A stretch of DNA of 15,345 nt from an uncultured Clostridia bacterium (GCA_945878965.1 CAMCUJ010000007.1:1-15345), one strand, 5' to 3'. Shown: positions 1-6,913, numbered from the stretch's first letter. The notes: generated by a model from the letters alone, not told the origin. Made by a program: numbers and translations.

Positions 1-725
1 CAATGGTCGGAGCCAAGTATATCGGTATGAATTTTTGCCGAAGTTATTTTATCCTTTATTCTGTCCGACACAATGAAATAATCAATTCGCCATCCGGCAT
101 TATTCTTTCGGGCATTAAATCTGTAGCTCCACCACGAATAAACTCCGGTTTCATCGGGATAAAGAAAACGGTAGCTGTCTGTAAAGCCCGAATCTAAAAG
201 AGTGGTCATCTTCTCTCTTTCTTCGTCTGTAAAGCCTGCATTTTGGCGGTTGGTCTTAGGGTTTTTAAGGTCGATTTCTTTGTGTGCAACATTTAAATCG
301 CCGCAGTATATAACAGGCTTTTTGCTGTCTAATTCACATAAATAACGGCGGATATTATCCTCCCATTCCATACGGTAATCAAGGCGTTTAAGCTCGTTTT
401 GCGAATTTGGCGTATAACAGGTTACAAAATAGAATTCGTCAAACTCAAGAGTTATAATTCTGCCCTCGTTGTCGGGGAAGTTATCCATTCCAAACGTCAC
501 ATTAAGCGGTTTAAGCCTTGAATATACAGCCGTTCCCGAATATCCTTTTCTTTCGGCGCTGTTTAAATATAAGTCGTAGCCGCTTTGTGAAATATCAGCC
601 TGTCCCTCTTGCATTTTTGTTTCCTGAAGTGCGAATATATCGGCATTAAGGTTTTTGAATACATCGTTAAAGCCTTTTTCTATACACGCACGAATTCCGT
701 TTACATTCCATGATATAAGCTTCAA
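1..725 (-). CDS. exoA: Exodeoxyribonuclease III / AP endonuclease (C-terminus cut by window edge)
   Basis: Mg2+-dependent AP endonuclease and 3'-5' exonuclease of the EEP (exonuclease-endonuclease-phosphatase) fold, acting in base excision repair. The minus strand reads KLISWNVNGIRA at residues 2-13, LQETKM at 33-38 (metal-binding E35), then YTPNSQ, GDLNVAHKEIDL, WWSYR and, at the window edge, LGSDH with the catalytic His as residue 241. All are ExoIII/ExoA family motifs in the right order. About ten C-terminal residues lie outside the window. I chose TTG at 725-723 as start because it gives the family's usual N-terminus and sits 10 nt after AGGAG (740-736). The ATG at 734-732 is only one base from that site. 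The gene follows the alcohol dehydrogenase after about 54 nt on the same strand and is probably cotranscribed. Identity is secure; the start is likely but not certain. Confidence 0.93.
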   Translation of the reverse strand, partial: MKLISWNVNGIRACIEKGFNDVFKNLNADIFALQETKMQEGQADISQSGYDLYLNSAERKGYSGTAVYSRLKPLNVTFGMDNFPDNEGRIITLEFDEFYFVTCYTPNSQNELKRLDYRMEWEDNIRRYLCELDSKKPVIYCGDLNVAHKEIDLKNPKTNRQNAGFTDEEREKMTTLLDSGFTDSYRFLYPDETGVYSWWSYRFNARKNNAGWRIDYFIVSDRIKDKITSAKIHTDILGSDH

Positions 726-735
726 TTTTATCATT

Positions 736-740
736 CTCCT
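736..740 (-). promoter_or_regulatory. Ribosome binding site that decides the exoA start
   Basis: AGGAG on the minus strand. It is 1 nt from an in-frame ATG (734-732) and 10 nt from an in-frame TTG (725-723). The spacing favours the TTG, which also gives the conserved KLISWNVNG N-terminus. Confidence 0.6.
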
Positions 741-779
741 TATTAGGGTTTGAAATTTAATCGTTAATAATACTGAATA

Positions 780-1952
780 TTATTCAGCACAATTCTCAAG
801 AATTTCTTTAACCGCCTGCTGTGTAAGATTTACAAACTGTCCTACCTTTCGATTGCCGTCACGGAAGCATTTAATGCTCATTTCCTCAATTCTGTCCTTT
901 GGAATACCGGCATCTTTTAAGGTTGTCGGAAGTCCGATTGACTGCATAAAGCCTCTGAACGCTTTAATTCCCATATCGGCAGTTTCTGATTGATTAAAGA
1001 AATTGTTATCAACATTCATGACGTTTACCGCAAATTTTGCAAAGCGGCTTATATCGTTATTCTTAACGTAGTCCATCCATGACGGCATAACTATTGCAAG
1101 ACCTGCTCCGTGTGCTATATCGTAAATTGCACTTACTTCATGCTCAATTGCGTGTGAGCCCCAGTCTTGAATTCTTCCGACTCCGAGAATGTTGTTATGT
1201 GCCATTGTCGAGCACCATACAAGGGTTGCCCAGTCCGAATATTCAGGCTCGCCGTTTATAATTTTATCGGCAGCAATAATGGTTTCCTTCATTGTTGCCT
1301 CAAGAAGTCTGTCGTTAAGGCTTACGCCCTTTGAATTTGTAAAGTAGCGTTCGCACAGATGCGCTAAAATATCAGCCGCACCGCAGGCTATCTGATACTT
1401 TGGAAGTGTGTACATAAGCTCAGGGTTGAGAATTGAAAACGCAGGGCGTACAAGCTGAGTTGTAAGTCCGTATTTAAGCGCCTTTTCTTCGTTTGTAATT
1501 ACAGTGCTTGGACTTGACTCACTGCCTGCTGCCGGAATTGTAAGAATTGTGGCTACCGGCAGACATTTTGTCGGAACGTCTGTTCCATCATAGAAGTTCC
1601 ATACGTCCTTATCGTAAAGTGTGCCGAGTGCAATTGCCTTTGATGAGTCTATAACGCTTCCGCCGCCGACTGCAAGCACAAGACCGATGTTTTCTTTTTT
1701 ACATATTTCTATTCCCTTGTGAACAAGCGAAAGACGAGGGTTTGGCTGAACTCCGCCAAGCTCTGTGTAATCTATGCCGTTTTCATTAAGTGATGCTTTG
1801 ACACGGTCATAGAGTCCGCTTTTTTTAATGCTTCCGCCGCCGTAGTGAAGAAGTACCTTGCAGTTATAGGACTTTAATTCTTCACCAACCTTAAGCTCAG
1901 CGTCTTTTCCGAATATTATTTTTGTCGGACTGCAAAATGTGAAATTTTCCAT
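780..1952 (-). CDS. Iron-containing alcohol dehydrogenase (butanol dehydrogenase / YqhD-like)
   Basis: Group III metal-dependent alcohol dehydrogenase, 390 aa, a normal length for the family. Such enzymes interconvert aldehydes and primary alcohols with NAD(P)H, often butanal/butanol in clostridial fermentation. Glycine-rich GGGS occurs at residues 38-41 and the cofactor loop GGGSVID at 96-102. The four metal ligands typical of the family are visible as D194 and H198 (in GAADILAHLCERYF), H267 (GSHAIEHE) and H281 (DIAHGAGLA). A good ribosome binding site, AGAAAGGA, precedes the ATG. The gene ends about 54 nt before exoA on the same strand. A hairpin at 1999-2030 separates it from the upstream stalk-domain gene, so it probably has its own promoter; only a weak candidate overlapping the hairpin was seen. 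Substrate and NADH versus NADPH preference cannot be read with certainty. Confidence 0.93.
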   Translation of the reverse strand: MENFTFCSPTKIIFGKDAELKVGEELKSYNCKVLLHYGGGSIKKSGLYDRVKASLNENGIDYTELGGVQPNPRLSLVHKGIEICKKENIGLVLAVGGGSVIDSSKAIALGTLYDKDVWNFYDGTDVPTKCLPVATILTIPAAGSESSPSTVITNEEKALKYGLTTQLVRPAFSILNPELMYTLPKYQIACGAADILAHLCERYFTNSKGVSLNDRLLEATMKETIIAADKIINGEPEYSDWATLVWCSTMAHNNILGVGRIQDWGSHAIEHEVSAIYDIAHGAGLAIVMPSWMDYVKNNDISRFAKFAVNVMNVDNNFFNQSETADMGIKAFRGFMQSIGLPTTLKDAGIPKDRIEEMSIKCFRDGNRKVGQFVNLTQQAVKEILENCAE

Positions 1953-1998
1953 AATGATATTCCTTTCTGTAATTAAGTGTTTTCATATATTAAAGTAT

Positions 1999-2030
1999 AC
2001 CCGTCTGAAACAATTACGGTTCAGACGGGT
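1999..2030 (-). terminator. Hairpin downstream of the stalk-domain gene, probable terminator
   Basis: Perfect 11-bp inverted repeat, ACCCGTCTGAA (1999-2009) and TTCAGACGGGT (2020-2030), with a 10-nt loop. It lies 23 nt past the stop codon of the minus-strand gene at 2053-3627. The following minus-strand sequence (ATACTTTAATATATG) is AT-rich but not a clean U-tract. Termination is therefore likely from position and stem quality rather than proven; processing or partial read-through into the dehydrogenase gene is possible. Confidence 0.6.
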
Positions 2031-2052
2031 GAATGTTTTTAAATTTTATTTG

Positions 2053-3627
2053 TTATTCCATTAAATTCGCATAGAAACGTGTGCTGACATAAGTAGTATC
2101 CGTAGCGATATCATAGTTATGGGAGGTTGATATCCTTGTAACATCTATATTTATAATTCTTAAAGCACATAGAGGAAGATATGTTATACCGTCTGCCTCA
2201 AATGTAGGATGTTCAAGCCAGAACTCCTGACCGTCTACAAATAATGAATTTCCGTTTTCGTAGAATGATAAAGTATTGAAAGGCAAAATGCTGTCTTTCG
2301 GTGCAATAATTGTGACTATCCCGTTATTAACCATTATATTATCATTTGAATAATCGAAACTATAAGCAAATGCTCTTGCAGGAAGATATGTTTCACCGTT
2401 TTGTTCTACTCTGTAGCCGTCATAGGTTGCTGAAAAGTAGTTCTGATTATGTGTGTAATTATAATCATTTTCTTTTGTAAGCTCTTCCTCCATAAGCTTT
2501 GCAAGGTCTACAGAGTTTTCGTTTGATAGAACAGGATAGTTTATAGCTATATCATTGCCTATATTTGAAAGCTTGTAGTTTTGATTTGCATTGATGCTTA
2601 TACCGCATTTTCCTCTGCCGATATCAGAAAGGTCAGCCGCCATATCCGTAAGTCCGAAAACAGTTGCTATATCGTAAAGGTTTAGGGAAATATCAATTGC
2701 CGAAGTCATTTCGCAAGGCTTATTGTTATTATCCATTTTACATGAGATTGTGTAACCGCCTTCACCGAGTATAGTTATTTTCTCAGCTAAAAGCTTGAAG
2801 TCTTCAAAAGCTTTTTTCATTTCAGCTAAATCTTCTTCAAAATTTTCTGATTCAAGTGACATAAACTTAACGATATCCATTGAATTAAGGACTGTGTCAA
2901 AAATATCAAACATAAAGCTCTTAAAGCCTTTATCGTCCATTTTCATTGTATATGTACTGTTTGAATAGGTTACCGTTGCATTTTTCTTATATGAAGCCTT
3001 TGCTGCCTTAATTAAGCTGTCCATATAGGTTTTAATTGCGGAATATACAATTTCCTCGCTTATCTCTGAATCCGGAAGCTGTGAAAGAGTTTGCTTTAAA
3101 ACCTTAGAGTAATCTATATAGATATATTTCTTATTTATAGGATACTTCATTGTAAGCTTATAAACCGGATTTTTAAGGTCTGAAAAATCAGCGTCCATAT
3201 ACATTTCAAGAGCAGTATCGACAGAAAATGAAAGGGTATCGCTTAACACCAACGGTTTATTAAGGGTTAGAGCGGCATACATCTGAATTTTATCATAGTT
3301 TTCGGAAATATTATAATCCGCCTTTACAGTACCGTCAAGATTAACCGTGCTTTCAGCGAGCGCCTTTATATCTACGGGGTCAAAAAGCTGTGACATACCT
3401 GTATTGTAGGAATTATTGTTTTCTTCCGACTTTATAAGCTCGTCGATAAATTCCCATGAGTTATTGTTTTTAATGCTCATTGTACCATCATATGAGCCTT
3501 TAAGCATATCGGTATAAAGAATATCAATAAACCTGTCTGTGTAATCCAGCTCATTTGCAAAAACAAGCGCTGTGCATAGGTTTAATGTAAAAACCGCTGC
3601 AACCAAGAATGAGATGAATTTTTTCAT
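2053..3627 (-). CDS. Secreted protein with C-terminal copper-amine-oxidase-like stalk domain
   Basis: 524-aa exported protein of unknown function. The N-terminus MKKFISFLVAAVFTLNLCTALVFA is a classic signal peptide with likely cleavage after A24 (V-F-A). C18 is not in a convincing lipobox. Residues about 30-400 are a low-similarity region rich in D, S, N and K, alternating short helical and strand-like stretches. Residues about 403-524 resemble the stalk domain named after the copper amine oxidase N-terminus. One half reads NGETYLPARAFA...NDNIMVNNGIVTI, and a related half has DGQEFWLEHP, DGITYLPLCAL and a trailing DVT. In clostridia such domains are common in secreted surface proteins and carry no oxidase activity. 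The ribosome binding site AGGTGG (3636-3641) is 8 nt before ATG and a strong promoter lies upstream. Monocistronic. The large middle part is unassigned. Confidence 0.75.
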   Translation of the reverse strand: MKKFISFLVAAVFTLNLCTALVFANELDYTDRFIDILYTDMLKGSYDGTMSIKNNNSWEFIDELIKSEENNNSYNTGMSQLFDPVDIKALAESTVNLDGTVKADYNISENYDKIQMYAALTLNKPLVLSDTLSFSVDTALEMYMDADFSDLKNPVYKLTMKYPINKKYIYIDYSKVLKQTLSQLPDSEISEEIVYSAIKTYMDSLIKAAKASYKKNATVTYSNSTYTMKMDDKGFKSFMFDIFDTVLNSMDIVKFMSLESENFEEDLAEMKKAFEDFKLLAEKITILGEGGYTISCKMDNNNKPCEMTSAIDISLNLYDIATVFGLTDMAADLSDIGRGKCGISINANQNYKLSNIGNDIAINYPVLSNENSVDLAKLMEEELTKENDYNYTHNQNYFSATYDGYRVEQNGETYLPARAFAYSFDYSNDNIMVNNGIVTIIAPKDSILPFNTLSFYENGNSLFVDGQEFWLEHPTFEADGITYLPLCALRIINIDVTRISTSHNYDIATDTTYVSTRFYANLME

Positions 3628-3660
3628 AAATCATACCACCTAACTTTAAAAATTTTTTTA

Positions 3661-3683
3661 GGCTGTATATATTTAGTTCAGCC
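3661..3683 (-). other. Hairpin at the 5' end of the stalk-protein transcript
   Basis: Inverted repeat GGCTG (minus 3683-3679) and CAGCC (3665-3661) with a 13-nt AT-rich loop. It starts about 2 nt after the transcription start expected from the promoter at 3692-3720. It could stabilise the mRNA 5' end or be a repressor site. The stem is short (5 bp). Confidence 0.35.
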
Positions 3684-3691
3684 ATATTTAC

Positions 3692-3720
3692 ATTATAATA
3701 TACTAAATAGTAAAAGTCAA
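3692..3720 (-). promoter_or_regulatory. Sigma-A promoter of the secreted stalk-domain gene
   Basis: Minus-strand -35 TTGACT (3720-3715), 17-nt spacer, -10 TATAAT (3697-3692). It lies about 65 nt before the ATG at 3627, in an otherwise AT-rich intergenic region. Confidence 0.8.
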
Positions 3721-3798
3721 TAATTTTCAAAACATTGAGGAAATTTTTAGCTTTATTAGTGATAGTATTTTTATTATATTATTTAAAATAATAAGGTA

Positions 3799-3827
3799 TT
3801 GTTTTTTATGTTGAAATATGATATAAT
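3799..3827 (+). promoter_or_regulatory. Promoter of the methyltransferase operon
   Basis: -35 TTGTTT (3799-3804), 17-nt spacer, -10 TATAAT (3822-3827), giving a leader of about 47 nt before the ATG at 3881. The direct repeat found before the controller gene is not present here, so this promoter need not be under controller control. Confidence 0.7.
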
Positions 3828-3880
3828 TATTAAAAATATTTTATTTGGATAGACAATTTAACCATAGGTGAGGAAAATAA

Positions 3881-4882
3881 ATGAACTATATAGGATCAAA
3901 ATTATCGCTAATAGATTTTTTACAGGAAAGCATCTTATCGGTAATTGATTATAATGAATGCGATGAGTATACTTTTGCTGATTTATTTGCAGGAACGGGC
4001 GTAGTAGGATCAACGTTTAAAAAAAAAGGTTGCAAAGTAATTGCTAATGATATTCAATATTATAGTTATGTTATGAACAAGCATTTTATTGAAAATAATG
4101 ATTTTATAGATGATTCCCTATTAGAATATTTTAATTCATTACAAGGGCAAGAAGGTTTTGTATATAATAATTATTGTTTAGGTTCGGGCAGCGAAAGAAA
4201 TTATTTCACGGACTATAACGGGAAAAAATGCGATGCAATCAGGATGCAGATAGAACTATTATACAATAAGGGAGAAATATCAACTGCTCAATATTATTAT
4301 TATTTAGCAAGTTTAATCAATTCAATAGATAAATATGCAAATACTGCATCAGTTTATGGTGCTTTTTTAAAGCATATAAAAAAATCTGCTGCTAAGCAGT
4401 TTGAACTTGAACTTTTGCCTATTATTAAGGGAAATTCAAATGGGCTGGTATATAACGAAGATATTAATGAACTTGTATTTAAAATTAAAGGTGATATATT
4501 ATATCTTGATCCTCCTTATAACGCACGTCAATATTGTACAAATTATCATGTATTAGAAACTATATCACGATATGATAATCCAATTCTCAAGGGTAAAACC
4601 GGTTTGCGAGAGTATTCGTCTCAAAAAAGTGCATTTTGTTCTAAACGTACGGTTGAAAAAGTGTTTGATGATTTGTTGGCAAATGCCAAATTTAAATATA
4701 TATTCTTAAGTTATAATAACGAAGGATTAATGTCTTTGGATACTATAAAAAATATAATGAGTCAATATGGTAAATATGAAGTTTTCACCACTGAGTATCA
4801 TAGATTTAAAGCAGACAAAGAAGAAAACAGAAAGCATAAGGCATCTTCGACAACTGAGTATCTTCATTGCTTAATTAAATAA
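3881..4882 (+). CDS. D12-class DNA N6-adenine methyltransferase of a type II R-M system
   Basis: S-adenosylmethionine-dependent adenine methylase of the D12 (alpha, Dam-like) class, 333 aa. NYIGSK at residues 2-7 is motif X. DLFAGTG at 34-40 is motif I (SAM binding), followed by ND at 56-57. DPPY at 210-213, within YLDPPYNARQY, is the catalytic motif IV. The order X-I-target recognition-IV fits the class. It should protect host DNA against the neighbouring nuclease. The ribosome binding site AGGTGAGGA (3866-3873) is well placed. The second methylase follows after 20 nt, so the two form an operon. The gene is visibly AT-richer than the housekeeping genes (16 G/C in 60 at 3901-3960 against 26 in 60 at 7261-7320, counted by hand), which suggests horizontal transfer. 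A run of nine A at 4019-4027 codes K47-K49. The recognition sequence cannot be read. Confidence 0.9.
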   Translation: MNYIGSKLSLIDFLQESILSVIDYNECDEYTFADLFAGTGVVGSTFKKKGCKVIANDIQYYSYVMNKHFIENNDFIDDSLLEYFNSLQGQEGFVYNNYCLGSGSERNYFTDYNGKKCDAIRMQIELLYNKGEISTAQYYYYLASLINSIDKYANTASVYGAFLKHIKKSAAKQFELELLPIIKGNSNGLVYNEDINELVFKIKGDILYLDPPYNARQYCTNYHVLETISRYDNPILKGKTGLREYSSQKSAFCSKRTVEKVFDDLLANAKFKYIFLSYNNEGLMSLDTIKNIMSQYGKYEVFTTEYHRFKADKEENRKHKASSTTEYLHCLIK

Positions 4883-4902
4883 AAGCGTGGTGTAATGATG
4901 TT

Positions 4903-5691
4903 ATGGCAAAATACAATGATTTGAATCCAAAAGAATGGAAAAAATACTCTGATATATATACCGATACTTTATGGCTGATTGATAAACGCGATAATTCCGG
5001 CGTTCATTCCGGAGCATATCATGGAAATTTTGTTCCTCAAATTCCTAATCAATTGTTGAAGAGATATACTAAAAAAGGAGATTGGATATTGGACCCCTTT
5101 ATGGGAAGCGGAACTTCTATTATTGAAGCTCAGCGCCTAGGAAGAAATTCTATAGGTATTGAATTGCAGCAGGAGGTTGCAAAAGAAGCACATCAACGTG
5201 TTATTATAGAAAAAAATGAGATTTGTTCCGGAAGAATATGTATTGGTGATAGTAGAACTTTTGATGTTCAACAAATTTTAAACAAAGAAATGATTAATAA
5301 TGTTCAATTTGTAATTTTTCATCCGCCGTATTGGGATATTATTAAATTTTCAGATAATCCAAATGATCTTTCAAATTCAAATAGTTTAGATGAATTTTTA
5401 AATAATTTTGGTGATGTAATAGATAATACTTGCAAATATCTTGAAAAAAATCGATATTGTGCACTTGTTATCGGAGATAAATATGCAAATGGTGAAATAG
5501 TACCTCTTGGGTTCTATTGTATGAATTTATTTATTAAACGTGATTATAAATTAAAAGCTATTATAGTAAAAAATTTTGAAGACACAAAAGGAAAATCTAA
5601 TCAAAAGGCAATATGGAGATACCGCGCTTTAGCAAGTGATTTTTATATTTTTAAACATGAATATATAATGGTATTTAAAAAGGTGAAATAG
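4903..5691 (+). CDS. Second DNA methyltransferase (N4-cytosine/N6-adenine amino-methylase family)
   Basis: 262-aa SAM-dependent DNA amino-methyltransferase. Motif I is DPFMGSG at residues 64-70, continuing to a conserved Ile-Gly-Ile-Glu segment at 84-87. Motif IV is HPPYWD at 140-145. Two features are unusual: the first residue of motif IV is His rather than Asp, Asn or Ser, and motif I precedes motif IV, whereas beta-class methylases with DPFxGSG usually have IV first. No separate large target-recognition domain is apparent. The C-terminus (FYIFKHEYIMVFKK) looks like the final strand pair of the fold. The ribosome binding site is weak (GTGGTG, 4887-4892), so translation is probably coupled to the upstream methylase. 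Two unlike methylases in one operon suggest an asymmetric recognition site with each enzyme modifying one strand (inference). Cytosine versus adenine target is undetermined. Confidence 0.85.
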   Translation: MAKYNDLNPKEWKKYSDIYTDTLWLIDKRDNSGVHSGAYHGNFVPQIPNQLLKRYTKKGDWILDPFMGSGTSIIEAQRLGRNSIGIELQQEVAKEAHQRVIIEKNEICSGRICIGDSRTFDVQQILNKEMINNVQFVIFHPPYWDIIKFSDNPNDLSNSNSLDEFLNNFGDVIDNTCKYLEKNRYCALVIGDKYANGEIVPLGFYCMNLFIKRDYKLKAIIVKNFEDTKGKSNQKAIWRYRALASDFYIFKHEYIMVFKKVK

Positions 5692-5712
5692 AACGAAGCT
5701 ATTTCACCTTTT
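5678..5712. terminator. Bidirectional terminator between the convergent R-M operons
   Basis: Perfect 14-bp stem: AAAAGGTGAAATAG (5678-5691), 7-nt loop AACGAAG, CTATTTCACCTTTT (5699-5712). The A-run on one side and T-run on the other give a stem followed by U residues in both directions. The left arm contains the last codons and stop of the second methylase. The right arm ends 4 nt before the stop codon of the nuclease gene. Confidence 0.85.
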
Positions 5713-5715
5713 GCT

Positions 5716-6474
5716 TTATATCTTTCCGGTATTTATCAGTTCCATTATACCTTTCATATTAAAACGAAATTTGAAACAATCTCTATTATTATGTGCTTGA
5801 AAATTTCCTATGCTTATATTGTCATATTTTAGAGTGCAACTTTCTTTCCATGTTTCGACAGTTTGTGTGAATGAGAATTTGTTTTTATTCCAATTAGGAA
5901 ATTTATCATATTTATTAAACACTTTATATAAAGGTCTATCATGAAAACTTCCGTCTCGAAAAACAATATTATAAAATAGAATTAAGTAGTCACAATCAAA
6001 AATATTTTTCCAATATTCATTTATCATTTTATCTATATAATTAATAGATATTTCTTTAAAAATGTTGGCTCTGTTTTGATAATTATCCTCCATTTTATGT
6101 TCTTTGAAATAGCTTTCAATATCAAAATCAGGGAAAACATTTTCTTTTAAATATTTAAAATAAGTAATACTGGTGGGTTGACCGATTATTTGAGGTGCGG
6201 CTCTGCCAATATCATTTTGATTTGTTTTAACAGATAAACTTTTATTATCTTTCAGAATAAAATCAATAGGATTTTGTCCTTCGGCAATGTGCTTTATAGG
6301 AATTGGAATACCTTCCTGTGCAAAAATATCAGCAAGATTAATTTCCTTAAAATAATCTATTATTGATGACTTGGCTCTAAGTCTGTATGCATCGTTTATA
6401 GAAACATTAAAAGTGTCTGCAATTGCGACCTCGGCGGATATACCGATTTCTTCATTATTCATATTAACAGCCAT
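5716..6474 (-). CDS. Probable type II restriction endonuclease
   Basis: 252-aa protein that I assign as the nuclease of this R-M module mainly from context: two methylases converge on it and a controller gene precedes it. In the sequence, NPIDFILKDNKSLSVKTNQ (residues 68-86) resembles a PD-(D/E)XK core, with D71 and K83 visible but Ser (S81) where the second acidic residue is expected. It is followed by APQIIGQPT (93-101), a conserved-looking block. The N-terminal helix GISAEVAIADTF may carry a compensating Glu (E15). The C-terminal half is rich in aromatic and basic residues (FPNWNKNKFSF, RDCFKFRFNMKG) and is plausible for DNA binding. It starts 14 nt after the controller stop codon, with AAAGGA next to that stop, so the two are cotranscribed. 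AT-rich like the methylases. The specific family and recognition site were not identified. Confidence 0.68.
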   Translation of the reverse strand: MAVNMNNEEIGISAEVAIADTFNVSINDAYRLRAKSSIIDYFKEINLADIFAQEGIPIPIKHIAEGQNPIDFILKDNKSLSVKTNQNDIGRAAPQIIGQPTSITYFKYLKENVFPDFDIESYFKEHKMEDNYQNRANIFKEISINYIDKMINEYWKNIFDCDYLILFYNIVFRDGSFHDRPLYKVFNKYDKFPNWNKNKFSFTQTVETWKESCTLKYDNISIGNFQAHNNRDCFKFRFNMKGIMELINTGKI

Positions 6475-6488
6475 TATATCATTCCTTT

Positions 6489-6707
6489 CTAGTGTATTTC
6501 TTCTTCGAGAAAAAGCTTATAAGTCTCAATTTCTAAAGCTTCTGCAATTCTTTGGATGTTTTCCAAAGAGATACTTCGGTTAAAACATTCTATAGCACTT
6601 ATATAAGTACGATGCATTCCACATTTTTCTGCAAATGCTTCTTGCGATAAACCAAGTCTGGTTCGGTATTTGCGAACATTTGATCCAAATACTTTAATAA
6701 TATCCAT
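6489..6707 (-). CDS. Controller (C) protein of the R-M system, XRE-type HTH
   Basis: 72-aa single-domain helix-turn-helix regulator of the kind that delays nuclease expression until methylation is established. The fold runs VFGSNVRKYRTRLGLSQEAFAEKCGMHRTYISAIE. The GMHRTYISAIE recognition helix (residues 30-40) and C-terminal ISLENIQRIAEALEIETYKLF are typical of C proteins. I start it at ATG 6707 because AGAGGTG (6723-6717) lies 9 nt upstream. An in-frame ATG at 6728 has no ribosome binding site and would lie before the transcription start predicted from the -10 at 6736-6731. It is first in an operon with the nuclease gene. Its own promoter overlaps a candidate operator (6747-6772), so autoregulation with early positive and late negative feedback is likely by analogy with known C proteins. 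Confidence 0.85.
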   Translation of the reverse strand: MDIIKVFGSNVRKYRTRLGLSQEAFAEKCGMHRTYISAIECFNRSISLENIQRIAEALEIETYKLFLEEEIH

Positions 6708-6716
6708 AGTAGGTAA

Positions 6717-6723
6717 CACCTCT
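6717..6723 (-). promoter_or_regulatory. Ribosome binding site that decides the controller start
   Basis: AGAGGTG on the minus strand, 9 nt before ATG 6707. It lies inside the reading frame if the upstream ATG (6728) were used, so the shorter 72-residue protein is preferred. Confidence 0.7.
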
Positions 6724-6730
6724 AACATTT

Positions 6731-6760
6731 AGTATAAGCAATATGAATACAATAAGTCTA
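6731..6760 (-). promoter_or_regulatory. Promoter of the controller-nuclease operon
   Basis: Minus-strand -10 TATACT (6736-6731), 18-nt spacer, weak -35 TAGACT (6760-6755). The -35 overlaps one copy of the ACTTATTGTAT repeat, as expected for a promoter needing activation by the controller protein. Transcription would begin near 6724, giving a short leader. Confidence 0.55.
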
Positions 6761-6772
6761 CATACAATAAGT
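6747..6772 (-). repeat. Direct repeat, candidate C-box operator
   Basis: ACTTATTGTAT occurs twice on the minus strand (6772-6762 and 6757-6747), 15 bp apart start to start. A partial third CTTATACT lies at 6738-6731, across the -10. The spacing puts the copies on one side upstream of and over the -35. Known C-boxes also contain GACTTAT-like half sites, and GACTTAT occurs here. The sites are direct repeats rather than clean palindromes, so the assignment is tentative. Confidence 0.5.
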
Positions 6773-6853
6773 AACTATGCATATATTTTTCTAAAATTTT
6801 TGAGGAAAATTTAAAGTAATATTAGTATATAAAAAATAAATTTATAATTGCTA

Positions 6854-6882
6854 TTGAAAATAGAGCGGCAGTTTGTTAAAAT
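6854..6882 (+). promoter_or_regulatory. Promoter of ispG
   Basis: -35 TTGAAA (6854-6859), 17-nt spacer, -10 TAAAAT (6877-6882). Predicted transcription start is near 6889, about 25 nt before the ATG at 6914. It is divergent from the controller promoter. Confidence 0.65.
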
Positions 6883-6913
6883 AAGAGTAGACTTAGGAAA
6901 GGCGGAGCGTTAT

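Noticed and set aside
3778..3792. ATTATTT/AAATAAT inverted repeat upstream of the methylase promoter as an operator
   Set aside because: All A/T in a very AT-rich spacer, where such palindromes arise by chance; not shared with the controller promoter.
3881..6728. Phage-defence system other than R-M (for example BREX, DISARM or Dnd)
   Set aside because: No helicase, phosphatase, phospholipase D, PglZ or sulfur-modification gene is present; two methylases, a nuclease candidate and a controller explain the locus.
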